Shown here one piece after another: positions 34,836 to 46,916 of a DNA stretch of 64,000 nt. Positions within the stretch are counted from its first letter, which is position 1. The number at the start of each line of letters is the position of its first letter. The translations under genes and the position numbers were made by a program. A model generated the notes under the pieces. It did not search any database. It had not been told where the DNA came from and was given only the letters and a program-made list of their open reading frames with translations. Location of the stretch: the NCBI GenBank assembly GCA_035610365.1, contig CM069432.1, forward strand, positions 110,441,529-110,505,528, given 5' to 3'. This stretch comes from Aquatica leii (taxonomy: Eukaryota; Arthropoda; Insecta; Coleoptera; Lampyridae).

Positions 34836-35110
34836 ATGTCAACGATACAAGAAAAAGTGTATCTAATCCAAACTAACAAATTCAGCATGAACATTGAACA
34901 ATGTCATCGTCGAATTTAATGAAAAATTTCAAATATCGTCTTAACAATCTGCAAGGCATGGAAATTAGTAAAATTGTTTTTAAAAACTGGAAGTGTCATT
35001 AAACAAATTCACCTAAAGAAGAAATATGATAAAGATGATGCAGCAACATTAGTAGCGATAGATTCTCTACGAGGGAATCCAAAATTATCTTTAAGAAAGT
35101 TAGTGATATA
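34836..35110 (+). pseudogene. mariner-type transposase N-terminal relic
   Basis: Broken frames read TIQEKVYLIQTNKFSMNIEQ and then LKTGSVIKQIHLKKKYDKDD, AATLVAIDSLRGNPKLSLRK. These match the paired helix-turn-helix region (x-x-TGSV-x-x-..., NPK-x-S-x-R-x-L) of insect mariner-like transposases. The catalytic part is missing here. A catalytic-part relic of a similar family is at 58.9-59.2 kb. Confidence 0.6.
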
Positions 35111-35707
35111 GGAATAAGTAAGTCATTGATAAATTTATATTAAGCTTTTAACCCAAGTAATAGTTTAACTTCAATTATTATTTAATGTTTCAATTTGTGT
35201 GATTGTTTAATTTCCATGACATACTCGTTAAAGTTAAGTAAATGGCAGTACTATTCAGTAAATGTAAGAAAAAACTAAAAATTTCTTGTAACTACCAAAC
35301 TTGGTGTGCTGTCAGCGGCTGACGAGAAGGCACCCGGAAGGAATGCGTTTATCCCTACCAAAATTTGATATATTATGCTTGATAAAAACGTCGCTCAGTA
35401 GTTGTAATGACAAATACTTACAGCGCCCTCGCACAATTCGTGGTGGTCAAGGTCTAAACTTTCATATCGCTCAGAGCCACGTGATTTTTTTCTGCTCGTA
35501 AATATAAAAATAAAACTATTGAAAGTAAATCAATTTATTACTAAAAGTATAACTATTAACAGGATCAAGTAAATAAGAAACGCTTAAACATTTTTGCACA
35601 TACGACATTTTTTTAAGTTTTATTAACAATAAAGCAAAATAAATTTCAAAAATGATTATTGAACAAGTAACCTTCATCCAAATAAAAACATTGTAATTCA
35701 TACATGC
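35111..35707. other. Stretch without a recognised gene
   Basis: A 66-codon plus frame (35,301-35,501) lies in less AT-rich DNA but has no recognisable motif. Confidence 0.35.
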
Positions 35708-35710
35708 TTA

Positions 35711-36405
35711 AGCAGACCCTACACGATCAATCAGACTGTCAGTATTTGCAAATACTGACAGTATGATTGATCGTATACGTGCAATACTGATAGAATGATG
35801 AAAATACTGAGGCAAGAATTAAGCATGCTTAATTCTCGCATCAATCTTGTCAGTTTTATGACCACGCCTCGAAAGTGGTGTGTATTACTGATGGTATAAG
35901 GGCATTTGCATCATTCCGTCAGTCTTGTGTAAATTTGTTGCAGTGTTGACATAGTGTTTTGATCGCTAATAACAAGTGTTTAGAAACATGGACGATGAAG
36001 TACTTGATACCGAGTTGGTTGAAGAAGAGGAGAACGCAAAAGAAGTAATGCAACAGTTCATAGAACTGTACGAAACGCTCCCCGAGTTGTGGAACTCAAA
36101 ATCTACAATGTATATGAATAAAACGAAACGAAATCAGGCACTTGATAAACTACTTGTCTACTCGTTTTTTTTAGCCAGTTTTTTACCCATTGCTTACGTT
36201 TCACAGTGTGCTTTGTAGCACAAGCTAAAATAATTGCGACAGACCTTATTCATACCTGATGCGCGCAAGCCAACTAATACAACAAGACTGACAAAAATAC
36301 TGATGATTTAGAATGATCATGTAGGGTTAAAAAATACTGATGGAGATTGAATCAAATACTGTCAATCTCAGGAATGACAGTCTGATTGATCGTGTAGGGT
36401 CTGCT
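35711..36405 (+). mobile_element. PIF/Harbinger non-autonomous element with MADF remnant
   Basis: Ends are inverted repeats of about 30 bases beginning AGCAGACCCTACACGATCAA. Both are flanked by TTA (35,708-35,710 and 36,406-36,408), the three-base TWA target duplication of PIF/Harbinger. Inside is a short frame with a MADF domain start. Autonomous members carry a DDE transposase plus a Myb/SANT/MADF protein. This copy has lost the transposase and most of the second protein, so it is a deletion derivative. GACAGT-type inner repeats give secondary hairpins at both ends. Confidence 0.8.
35988..36218 (+). pseudogene. Truncated MADF-domain protein of the Harbinger element
   Basis: From the ATG at 35,988 the frame runs MDDEVLDTELVEEEENAKEV, then FIELYETLPELWNSKSTMYM and NKTKRNQALDKLL. 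This is the first helix of a MADF DNA-binding domain. It then shifts into an unrelated hydrophobic run and stops at 36,218. The normal domain is about 85 residues; roughly half is present. Confidence 0.65.
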
Positions 36406-36939
36406 TTAAACTTATTATCTTATCGTGAATAGAAAAGTATCGATGTCGTAATCTTTTTGTGTCAATTATAATACAATCACATTGTCATTTTAAAAATAAT
36501 TAATAGTAATTTTTGTTTCACTTAATTTATATCTCACTATCAGTATTTACATCGTCATCATTTTCTTTGCTATCATCACTATCCTGTTGTAAGTTTATAA
36601 TTATTTCATCAACAAAATAACGATTAAAGATAACAACGGTAACAAGTATAATAACACACAAAAAATAACACTTCTACAAAAACGCAAATACTATAAGCTC
36701 TGAACACCACGGATGCTGAGATGCAACTATACCGAATTGATAATGATGTTTTTAGGACCAGCAGTAATATGCGCTTGAGTGACGAAAACGCATAAAATTG
36801 CGATCCCCTTACCTCAGCCCCCAAGTGCTTTCTCGTGAGACGCTGACAGTAGTATCATATTTTTTTTAATTTGAGCAAGTTTTTCATATAAAGTTTTTAC
36901 AAAAAATGCAATTTAATTAAACGGGGATTCCCTTATTGA

Positions 36940-37400
36940 ATGCATGGAAGAAATAGAAGAACAATTTAGTAATGCAAACGTCTGTAGTGCAGCTTTCTTT
37001 ATCCGTCGTATGTTAGAAGATTCTGTTTTTATTCTTGGGTTAACTTTTTTTCATCATGTATTTAATCAGTTACAGAAGAAGAAAACTGACCCAACTCCGG
37101 TAAAAAAAGCTATTAATAATTTCAAAAAAAGCATCACCCACGCTCGTACTAATATTGATTCTATAATTACTAAAGCTTCAAATGACTGCACAGATCTCAG
37201 CTAAAAGAAATCGCGTCTACAACAACGAATTTGATCACCGTATTGCCGTCATAGAATTGTGTGATCTTATTACTAATTCTACATAAAATAGATTTATGTT
37301 TAAAGATCATCTATTAGCTGCATGTCTTTTTTATTCTGAGCATTTTGGAGAGTATTGTAGGGCAACTCTCAGGTAGTTTAGATAAGCGAAGAGTGCACTA
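36940..37400 (+). pseudogene. hAT-like (DUF4371-type) transposase relic
   Basis: The open part 36,944-37,204 has FFHHVFNQLQKKKTDPTPVK and FKKSITHARTNIDSIITKAS. It is followed in another frame by AKRNRVYNNEFDHRIAVIEL, CDLITNST and FMFKDHLLAACLFYSEHFGE. The order and spacing match the middle of hAT-derived DUF4371 proteins in insects. One stop and one frameshift interrupt it, and both ends are missing. Confidence 0.6.
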
Positions 37401-37588
37401 ACAAACAATGTAAGAAAATTAATTAAACAATTAGAAAAATTGTCAAAATTGGTCAATTAACTTCCGATGTCAGGGATGCCAAATAGTTTGATTTTAAGAC
37501 TAAACTATTAAAGTCCTATCTGCAATAAAAAGTTACACAGGAAAAATTCATTGATTTAATCTCAAAAGATAGTTATAATCCTATATTC

Positions 37589-37619
<31 letters not shown>

Positions 37620-39540
37620 CAATAAGGTAAAACTCAGTGAGATTACTTAAAACTAAGAATCGAAATTTTCAATATTTAATTAATTAAACTTAAAACTAAG
37701 TTAATACCGGTATTTCTTTACATATAATAAGAAACAATTTTGAATTAAATTAAATTAAATATTTGCGGTACGCAAATTTAATTTTTATATTAATTAGAGA
37801 ATTTTATTTTTTTTATATTTAATAAGTTACGTTCAAATATGTTATTTTTTTAAGAAGAAAAACCAAGTTTGTTGATGAAGCAGTCTTTAATCAACGAAAG
37901 GACTGTAGATAGATATAAATAATTCACACATATAGATCAAATTTCACGTTGATGTCATCCAACGGAATGCAGAGCTAATGTTGGCGAAGAGCCTTGGGAA
38001 ATTTCCATCGAGAATCGATGACCAAGGTATATTTTCTTCACGAAAATCAATTTGGATAATTGGCATTGATGGTGTATTCATACACCAAATTATATAGGTA
38101 ACGATTATTTCATATAAAGATAAAATCGGTACAAAAAAAAGTCTAAAACAAATAAAAACTGGAAACTAGATAAACGCAACAAAATAGAAATTAAAGACAT
38201 ACCTGTATTATTAACACAGACTTTTTAAGGCTAAAGTCTACTGCCAAGTGTGCGAGAGAGATAAAAGACATGAAAAACTACAACAAATTCTAGATCGATA
38301 AATAAACCGCATGGAATTTCTCCTGACTTTTGCTCGTATGTTTTTATCGCCGAATATTCAGACTGCAATACAGCTAAAAAAAATTTTTTTACTCAAACTA
38401 AATTAACAAAAAAATTAATTTTTATTACTATATTATTAATATAAAACAATTATTGTATATCTTTACACGGCCTTGATCGTCTAAATTGTAGATTTGACTT
38501 TTTCTTCACTTTTTGAACCACAAAACTTTTGTAATGATTCCATCATGATGTTGATTTTAAGACGATGATTCTTAGCTTGAGTTTTATTTAAATTTATTTG
38601 GGGAAAATTCTTTCTACATTATCACTGGAGTGTGGAAGACATTCAAACCAAAGAAGTAAGGTTTAGAAATTTTGCTTCAGCTAAACTGCAAAGCGTAATT
38701 CATTTTTTCAGGAAAATAAATTCATTGTAATAAATTCAAAAATTTTCCCACTCGGAAAAAAAGCACAATATAACTTACACAGTGAAGAAGATTCTGCCAG
38801 AAACGAAAATACAAATCGGTTTTTTTTTTCAAATCGTTGCGTTGGCATGATAATGTTTCGTTTGAATCTTGTAATCTCTGCACGCATGTATAAGAACTCA
38901 TTACATATATAACACATTATAAACGACAATTTTTGATATTTGTTTTTGTTAAGAAAATATAAAAAATGTATTATTTATAAAATCGTGAGATTTAATACCT
39001 TTATCATGAGAACGTGTGATTTAAGAGAAAATTTTGAGGTCTCACGATTACGGTGCGGTCTTGCTTGCGCACCCGCCGCTTGCAGCAAACGCAGACAGCG
39101 TCCTGCGTCGCATCGCGGCACTTATCAAAGAGAAATATTCAAATCAAAATGCTGTTCGCAAATATTATTCAATTTGCAATACAAAGTATGGATTGTATTC
39201 TAGAAATAATTAACTATTACTTGTATACCTTCGATTTTAAATATCTCTTTAAAAAACCTACTTATTAAAAAAAAATATTGATTTTCATTACAAAATCAAA
39301 TTTTGAAAAATATCCTCTCTGATCTCTAAAACAACAAATGTAAAACAGTTTTTAAAACTTTATAAAAATGAACAGTTTATTATTAATCTTGGAAAAACTT
39401 TTGGGCTGTTTCAAACGCCATCTACTGTTTCAGAAACACACTAATCAGCTCCAGACTTTGGTCTTAACAAATTAGAGTAACGTTAAAGTAATCCATGCTC
39501 AAAGTGGAGTATTAGATATACAATTAAATTATTTAACTTA
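37401..39540. other. AT-rich stretch with small repeats, no gene seen
   Basis: Contains a short (AAAAC)n run at about 37,590-37,615, a hairpin GGTGTATTCATACACC at about 38,070 and a GC-rich island at 39,050-39,120. Short frames over the island (38,940-39,268) have no recognised domain. A stretch near 37,950-38,100 (RNAELMLAKSLGKFPSRIDD in one frame) could be an old element piece, but I cannot place it. Confidence 0.4.
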
Positions 39541-39579
39541 AAGTCTTCTCCACAAAAAATATCTTAACTTTAATTTATT

Positions 39580-40600
39580 TTAAACATGTTTCGACATTTT
39601 TAAATGTCATCATTAGTATGTCTAGAAATAGTATAAATTATTAAAAATATAGATAACACATTAAATTATAAAAGAGCATACCCAGTAATATAATTAAATT
39701 GACAAATTGCTTCTTCTTTCTAGCATGATTACTTTTTGGTTTAGATATGTTGATGAATGCATTATTCCTTTTAATGGTTCTTTAGACGATCTAAGTAAAT
39801 TTAACCATTTTATTAATTCACTTCATCACAAAATAAAATTTACTTATAAAATTGAATACAATAATTCTCTTCTTTATTTAGATCTACTTATTCTACGTGA
39901 TAATGAAAAATTTAAATTTGAAATATATCGTGAACCTACTTATACAGATTGCTTAATTCCTTTTCACTCCAATCATCCGTATAATCATAAAATGCTTCTT
40001 TTCGTTCTTTAATTAATCGTCTTTATTCTATTCCTCTTTCTATAATCAGTTTTATAAGGAATTAAAAATTATTAAACAACTTGCTTGTAATAATGGTTAT
40101 CCTTTTGAAATTTTAAACACAGTTATTCATAGAACTCGTTTTCGCCATTTATTTAAAAATTTGATATATAATAAATCTAGTAGTAATGATATTTACCGTT
40201 CTATTCTTTGCTTTAGTCCTTCTTGTCTTATCCTTAAGAATTTGTTTAAACAATTTCTATTTTTTTTTCTACGAATAATAATTTAAAATCTTATATTGCT
40301 AATAATAAAGATCCTATTTCTGCTTTAGATAAATCTGGTGTTTACAAAATTTCGTGTTCTTCTTGTAATTTTTCTTATGTCGGTCAAACTGGAAGAAAGT
40401 TCTAAATTAGATTAAAAGAATATATTTATTTTATTAATAGAAATTTAAACACTGATAGCTCTAATACCTGTTCTGTCTTTGCTAATCACACTTTGTCTAC
40501 TAGTCATTATTTTACTCCTGATCTCAATATTAAATTTAACATTGATTGTTTTTCTTTACAGAATAGTCCCAATTAAAATTTTTATAGATAGCACGTGTGA
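39580..40600 (+). pseudogene. Penelope-like element relic (RT end plus GIY-YIG)
   Basis: The frame 39,707-40,012 begins at the polymerase active site, FWFRYVDECIIPFNG, where the usual Y-V-D-D is Y-V-D-E. It goes on with FINSLHHKIKFTYKIEYNNS and IYREPTYTDCLIPFHSNHPY, typical of Penelope-like polymerases. After a frameshift, GIY-YIG nuclease motifs appear near 40,340-40,420 (SGVYKISCSSCNFSYVGQTG, then RKF), broken by a stop. Just upstream, on the minus strand at 39,588-39,622, a GACATTT/AAATGTC hairpin followed by GAAACATG resembles the repeat found at ends of these elements. Confidence 0.8.
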
Positions 40601-41365
40601 AAACAATACATTATCGCTTTTGTTTGGTTAGAGAACACGTTTTCAGATGCTTGCGATAATATAGTGCACATCTTTTCAATTGTAATGTAAAAATAGCTTT
40701 GTGTTTTTTTTTTGAGGCTTGAAAGTGAACATTGAGATCATGAATAGAGTGTATTGGACTATCTGTTTGACTATTTTATAAACAGAACAGAATGGTAAAA
40801 TAGGTTTTTTTTATTTGTTTTACTCCAAAACGAATCCGTATCTGTTCGAATCCACATTCGGTTCATTTACTCGTCATTTCAAAACATAATCCGTATAATC
40901 GGTCGGTTCGGTTTTAATAGCCGAGTCGTATCGCTCGTATCATCGTAATCCGTTTGATGTACCCGGGTTAATCCAGATATCACAATAATTATATATCGGG
41001 TTATTTTTAATACGGATTTTCCCATTACTAATGACAATGATAATTGTGTTCTTTTAATTTACTACTTTGAATCGGAAACCATTTTTGTTTTGTGTGAAAT
41101 GAGATTTGATATTAATAAAGTTACTAAAAAGACTATGTTTTTGGACACACTGCTGATTAACAATAAAAATAAAATAATTTTATTTGAACGAATGTAGACG
41201 TTCAAAAATGCTAGTATCCTCTAGTATATATTTAACGATATGTTCCGATCTTCATTTGATTGTTTTCTTTTTGATAAAACTGTAATGCGATATATTTATA
41301 GCCTTCTGCAAGATTTTATCTTAACCCTTAACCACAGGCTTACAAATTTATTTAAAAAAATTGTA
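40601..41365. other. Stretch without a gene; possible element end
   Basis: No frame of interest. Around 40,830-41,030 several CGAATCCGTAT/ACGGATT-type motifs recur and end in TTTTCCCATTACTAATG. This could be the end of an old DNA element but the partner end was not found. Confidence 0.35.
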
Positions 41366-41369
41366 CAGT

Positions 41370-43323
41370 TGTAATGTGTAAATTCAAATTCGAGCGAAAA
41401 TCCGCCTGAGAGTAGGCAACTTACCGTAAATACGGATAAATACTCGACCTCGAGTCGTGATTCTAAGTTACGCTCGCAGAGGGTGCTCGAAAGTAGTCGG
41501 CCATCTACAAACCTCATTTTTATTCTGTCGGTTGGTGGTGTAGGAACGTGGAAACGTCGGAGGGTAAGAAACATGGAATTTCTTTTTCATCAGTTAATAT
41601 CTACTACAACGACGCTTTATTTTAGCAATTAATAACAAATCCGACTAAACGTTCGATGCATATAATACCAGAGCGATGTATTTTGCTACAAAACGCATAA
41701 AGTAGGTTAGTATTTCACACGTGGTTTAGAAATGGAGGCGTATCAACTAATTCTCGCTATTTTAGCTACTTAGTTACTTCGTTCTTTCGTTCTTTCGTCG
41801 TTCCGTCTGTACTGTTGGGGTTTCTACCATGTCTGGGGGTATTTTATTATGAATCCGGTGAAGATGGTGGAATCGCTAAACTAATGCGAATCGTAGTCGT
41901 AGGGAAAAACAACAAAAACAAAGGATCCCAGGGGATCGTTGGCGCTGTGCTAAAGTGAGGGAATGAAGTATCGAGGTATTTATAAAATCCTTAACTTCGA
42001 GTCGCGGGAGACTCACTAGCTGTCGGCTCATTTCGTCCACGCGCTGCGGACTGCTGCTATCGCTACGTACGTTTTGTGTTAAGTGAAATCGTTCTCTCGT
42101 ACATCCGGTACACCTTTCTTTTTCTTGTCGACTACAATTATTTTAAATTGCTTGGATTGAACGACACTAATGAACTTATGTAACGGACATAATTGTGATA
42201 AATAATATTTAAAGTAATTTTTCTTTAAAAGATTAAATGCGGGTTGCACAAAGCAAATCAAAAATGTAGCAAGTGATTATTTCTGAAATCAACTGTTACA
42301 TCACCAATAAACGTGGTTTCATTGGCTACGTAACAATTGTTTTGAGAAATAATCAGTTGTTACATTTTTGATTTGCTTTGTGCAACCCGCCATAAGAGTA
42401 ATGAACTTTTGTAATTTGCATAACTACGATTAATACGATGTAACGTCACTTTTCTTTATAACAGTAATAGTAATGAACTTTTGTAACTTGCCTAATTATG
42501 TTTAAGACTATTTAACGTCATTTTGCTTTATAATATTAATAGTATTTATTTACAAGGTTATCAAACGCCTTAATTGTAATGGTTGATCCATTACGATTAT
42601 TTAACGTAACTTCCACTTTGTAATTTGTGTTTCATATAAAATAATTTTGCTATTATCAAGGGTAGAAATTTGGGAGCTATGCCGTCTCTCGGAAACTAAT
42701 TAAATGTTACTTTTATTACCGGTCGGGCTAAACTTGATATCAAGGTCAACGGGCGGTATTGCGTACGTTAACGCGGTTGAGATTTGCTACGATCTACGGT
42801 AGCCGCGGAGATAATTGTTTAATAGCAACGTTTTAAATTCTGTTGGATCCCAGAGTCTATTTTTGGGACCTGCTTAAATTTTATGTGTAATTTGTATGTA
42901 TATTATTACCATTTCTTGTTGGGGTTACGTAAATAATTAATAGCGGATTATACCAGTGGCGTAACCGTCGAGGGGCCTTTTCTTTCGTTTGGAAAGGGGC
43001 TATGAGTCAATAATTTTAATAAATGGTTATTGTTAATTCATACTATGTTTCTTTTGGGGGACCTCGGGTCTAGGCTCTCCTTTTCTCCTACCTAGACTGG
43101 ATATCTGCGATAAAAACATTTCGAGAAGAGGTGGCGCACTTGGGCATTTAGCTTACCTAAAGAAAACTTAGTGTCTTACGATTTTCTTTTACCCGACGAC
43201 CATCTACGGTGAGGCTAGCCGAAAGGTAAGCAACAACATCTCGGTAATTACGTTTAGGTAATTTATTCTTCTTTTTTTCTTTTTCTCCAGCTCCCCCATT
43301 GGATCATAACAAATATTGTAACA
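41370..43323 (+). repeat. 5' LTR (1954 bases, contains a MITE)
   Basis: Matches the 3' LTR throughout except for a 156-base MITE plus its three-base duplication. A leader starting AATATTTCTGGCACCTACAA follows, where the tRNA primer site should be; TGGCACCTACAACGTGGGG is a possible primer-binding site. The minus-strand frames inside both LTRs are chance frames. Confidence 0.9.
42237..42392. mobile_element. Palindromic MITE in the 5' LTR only
   Basis: About 156 bases with inverted ends of about 30 bases beginning (AT)GCGGGTTGCACAAAGC, and an interior that is itself nearly palindromic (GATTATTTCT...AGAAATAATC). The 3' LTR keeps the empty site GATTAAGAG. Comparison gives a TAA duplication (TA is also possible), which fits PIF/Harbinger or Tc1/mariner. 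Confidence 0.85.
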
Positions 43324-43719
43324 AATATTTCTGGCACCTACAACGTGGGGCCTTCTACGATTTTCTTCTTGAACGGTTTCGTGACTGTGAATAATTACTA
43401 CTTCCTGCTTGTTATAATTTCTTACTAGTAGTATAGAAGCTCAAGTTATACTTTTCTGAAGTTTTACTCATTAGTTGCATGCTTATATTTTTCTAGCTAG
43501 TGGGTGAAATCTTTTTTTCTTTTGCTGGAGTTTCGAATACTATTACGTGGGTTCGCGTTTTTGTGGACTACGACAATTAATTTTAGTTTTGGGATTTTGT
43601 GTTTAGGTATAGGTTTTGCTTAAGGGAGCTACTTGTGTGGTTATTTTTAATTAGACTCTTACCGATTACTCGGAGGATTATTTGGTGTTAAAATCTTAGT
43701 GTGTTGTCTCGTGTGAACC

Positions 43720-45072
43720 ATGAATTCTTCAGAAAACGAACTTTAATTTCTTACTTCATCGGATTCTGAGGCGGAAATAAACTTGGCCGATTGGGATGTA
43801 AACTTCTCAGGTGAAGATCCTTTTGAACTGATGAACTTTTTAACTAGAGTCGACGAATTGTGTATGTCTCGTGGTGTGTCGCACCACCAGCTTTTTCTTT
43901 CAGCTTCTGAGGTACTGTCCGGTAAAGCTCTTTGTGTATTTAGAGCCCGACGCTATTCTTTGCGTTCTTGGAAGGATGTTACTACTCTTTTGAAAACGAA
44001 ATTTCTACCGTTAGACTATGATGAACGTCTACTATATACTATTCAGAACTGTAGGATGCAACCTACCGAATCGATTGGAATGTATGTTGCCACTATCCGG
44101 TATCTTTTCATGCAATTGCTAGAACCAGTCTTGGAGAAGACACAACTGAAAATCATACGTTGCAATCTGACTTCATTTTATCAGTCTCAATTCGCACTCA
44201 TCGATATTACATCTTTTTCACAATTGACATCCTTAGGCAATCGTTTGGAATCTAATCTTAGCTCAAATAATTCTTTTAACTTTTCGACATTTGAGGAAAA
44301 CGATCGACTTCTAGAACCACCTTTGGTTTATACGAACAAAACTGTTGCCTCTATATCTTCGACTAAGGCTGTTGTTGGTTCTCTTCCAACTTCGTCGGTT
44401 CCTTCTTTTGCTACTACTTGTGTTCACTGTGGTCCTAAAGCTGAGAAAGCTTTACGACATGTTCGTTCTTTAGCTTCTCTTCCACCAAATTTATCTTCGG
44501 TTGCTAGGTTTATTCGGCCTACTACCGATCCTTGGTATCTAGGTCTAATTGCTAAAGCTTCTACTTTTCTTCGACATTACTCTCGTTGGTGTATTGTGGA
44601 AAATCTGGTATGTAAACGTGTACGTATCTCTCTATCTGATCCTTGTGTATGGAAATTAGTTGTTCCATCAGGTCAACGCAAACAGCTAATCTATTATCAC
44701 CATCTTCCATCTAAGTGTGACCATCGTAGTGTTAAAAGTACGTTGGACGGTCTTCGCTCTCACTTCTACTGGCCGCATATGAGGTCTAAGGTTGCTGAAT
44801 ACATACGGTCTTGCTGTTGTAACTCGCGGCAAAACAATACTATGGGATCGCACTCTCGCTTATTGCCAGATACTATGAAGCGTTCTAACAATATGGTTGC
44901 TAATAGGTTTTCTACACATCTACATAAAGATACTACACCTACTCAGGAGGTAAAAGCTGCATCTTTCTCTTTTCCATCGAGTTCTTTGATTTCTTCTGCT
45001 GATGCATCGACGTTTCTTTCTCTTGATCGTTCGCTTTTCTTTCATTGGCGTCGCAAGCGTCGTAAATTCTAA
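43720..45072 (+). CDS. gag-integrase zinc domain fusion protein of the non-autonomous element
   Basis: An ATG at 43,720 (context AACCATGAAT) is in frame with the long frame but meets a TAA at codon 9 (43,744-43,746). From 43,783 the frame is open for 430 codons to the TAA at 45,070-45,072. Residues ~1-140 of the open part look like retrotransposon gag (SWKDVTTLLKTKFLPLDYDE, IQNCRMQPTESIGMYVATIR). Residues ~270-350 resemble the integrase zinc-binding domain (YYHHLPSKCDHRSVKSTLDG, SHFYWPHMRSKVAEYIRSC), with one of the expected Cys apparently replaced. The Ser/Thr-rich tail ends WRRKRRKF, a basic stretch that could bind nucleic acid. The order suggests a deletion joined gag to integrase while keeping the frame. 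The early stop means this copy makes the protein only by downstream initiation or not at all. Confidence 0.75.
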
Positions 45073-46916
45073 CAACGCTTGTTGACTTTGGATTGTTGAC
45101 TTTGGATTGTTGACTTTAGCTATTATCTTGGCTTGTGTGTTTGGAATTTTGATTGTACTCTTTTAACTATCTTATTGGTATTTTGGTTATAGTAGCTCGG
45201 ATGCTATCCATTTGCCTTCTTCCAATTTGCTGCCACTGATTTGCTGTTCGTTGGATTAAGTTACTTAACAATTTTCTTTTGGTTTTCTTTCTTTACCATC
45301 TTATTTCGGGACAGACTACCCTTTCGTATGTATATAGTTGTACCCGCTTAGTCGGCATTTTTTGGATTGGTATGTCACTTATAGGATTCTCTGCTTTACT
45401 GTTAAATTTTTGATTTTTTTTGGGATTTCCTATTCCGCTTGTCGGCATAAAAGTCTTGAAGTAAACTTTTCACTTTGGGGACAGCATTTGGGACACATTC
45501 GGTTTATGACTAACTACAATATCTTTTCTCTTCTTTTCTCTATTGCTTCGGGTGGTTGGTTGGGCACCGTAAGGTGGTCTCTCTTTTCATTCTTTTACGG
45601 GGTGAAGAATGAATCCGGCATTAACATCGAGCCTTATCTATCTCCGTCTGTCTCTTTTCTTTCTCTATCTCTTATCTTTTCTACTTTTCAGTTTCTCTTC
45701 TACTTTTTCTTCTTGATTACTTATCACCTACATGCCATATCTTCCTTCTTTCTTCTTCCTCCTAAAGGTTCGCCTTTCGGGTGGTTGGTTGGGCAGTAGG
45801 CTGGGTCATTTTGGGTCGACTACCTAGGGAGAGATAGTCGATCCGTGCAACAACATCATGTACTCTCTTTTCTCCTTCTGTCTTCCTGTTCTTTTTTTCT
45901 TGCTTTCTTTTTTTCTCTTCGGTTGCTTGGACACTTGCTTCTTTTCTTTTGCTAATGTTTTCTCTTGAGTGTTCACTGCAACTATGCTTCTTAATTCTTT
46001 CTAAGTTTCTTTCTGCTGTTGGATTGGGTTTAGTGGGTTATTTGGTTGTTAGTTAGGTCTGAAACTTGAGGCAGACTATCACTCCGCTTTTCTGTACTGT
46101 ATGTACGCCCGCTTGGTCGGTTTCTTTGGACGTGTGTAGTCATTCTTAGGGTATCTCTTCTACCACTTATGCTTTGGTTTTTCTGGGAGTACTCTATTCC
46201 GTTAATCGGTTTCTACGTCTCATTGTGACAGTCTAGCAAAGCGATTGATGATCTACGAGTGTTCGATTAGCAACAGATAATCATGACTTCTTCTTATTTC
46301 TACTTCTTTCTTTCCTTCTCTTAGGATTGCTAATACTGGGATTTTGTCCCTGAGGTTGCTTATGTGGGTCTCTTTTTTTTTTCTTTTAAAGGTTACTTTC
46401 TTTGGAATTTTCTTCCAAGGTTTTGTTTAATGATTGGGGTTGGGATTTCATAGACTTTAGGGCTTTTTGGGTCCTTGGCGCTAGTCTAAACTTCCGTCTT
46501 TTTCTCCTCTTCTTTTTTTCTCTTAGTTGTCTTGGATCGTCTCTCCGTACTTGAAATAACGTCTCGTTGTTTATTCATACCCGGAATCACTATTTGGTGG
46601 CTTTAACGAGCACGTTAGTTTCGTGATATTGGCTTTCTAAGTTCTCTGGAGTTTGGTTGCTCAGGCAGTATCATTTTTGCTGTATGCGTCTCTAGTCCAA
46701 GTTAGGTTTGATTGATTTTAAGAAACTTCGAAATGTTCTGTTCCTTCATCTATCGGGTTGGGTTTCTGTGGTTTTTGGTTCCTGGGTTGGGTTTGGTTTT
46801 CAATGTGCGGTTTAGTTGGTAGCGAACTTCATTGCAAGTTTCACTTTAGGTTCTTTGTACGGCTGCGTTCGGATTTGATTTCGACCGTGGGTCTCACTTC
46901 TTGCTAGGTGGGAATT
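45073..46916 (+). other. Long T-rich non-coding 3' region of the LTR element
   Basis: It begins with three copies of GTTGACTTTGGATT. Motifs recur along it: CGGGTGGTTGGTTGGGCA at about 45,550 and 45,778, and a CCGCTTRGTCGG-like motif at about 45,345, 45,435, 46,105 and 46,205. The frame 45,338-45,799 is hydrophobic by base composition and not supported. The region may hold RNA packaging or structural signals. AGGTGGGAATT just before the 3' LTR is the likely polypurine tract. Confidence 0.5.

Noticed and set aside
39588-39622. Active hammerhead ribozyme on the minus strand beside the Penelope-like relic
   Set aside because: The core reads CTAATGA with an extra base before helix II, so only a relic or a chance resemblance can be claimed.
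41296-41574. Minus-strand frame repeated at 46,894-47,148
   Set aside because: Both lie across the start of the LTRs; the repetition is explained by the LTR and there is no known domain.
45338-45799. 153-codon plus-strand frame with many hydrophobic residues
   Set aside because: T-rich non-coding part of the LTR element; no start context, no motif, composition alone explains it.
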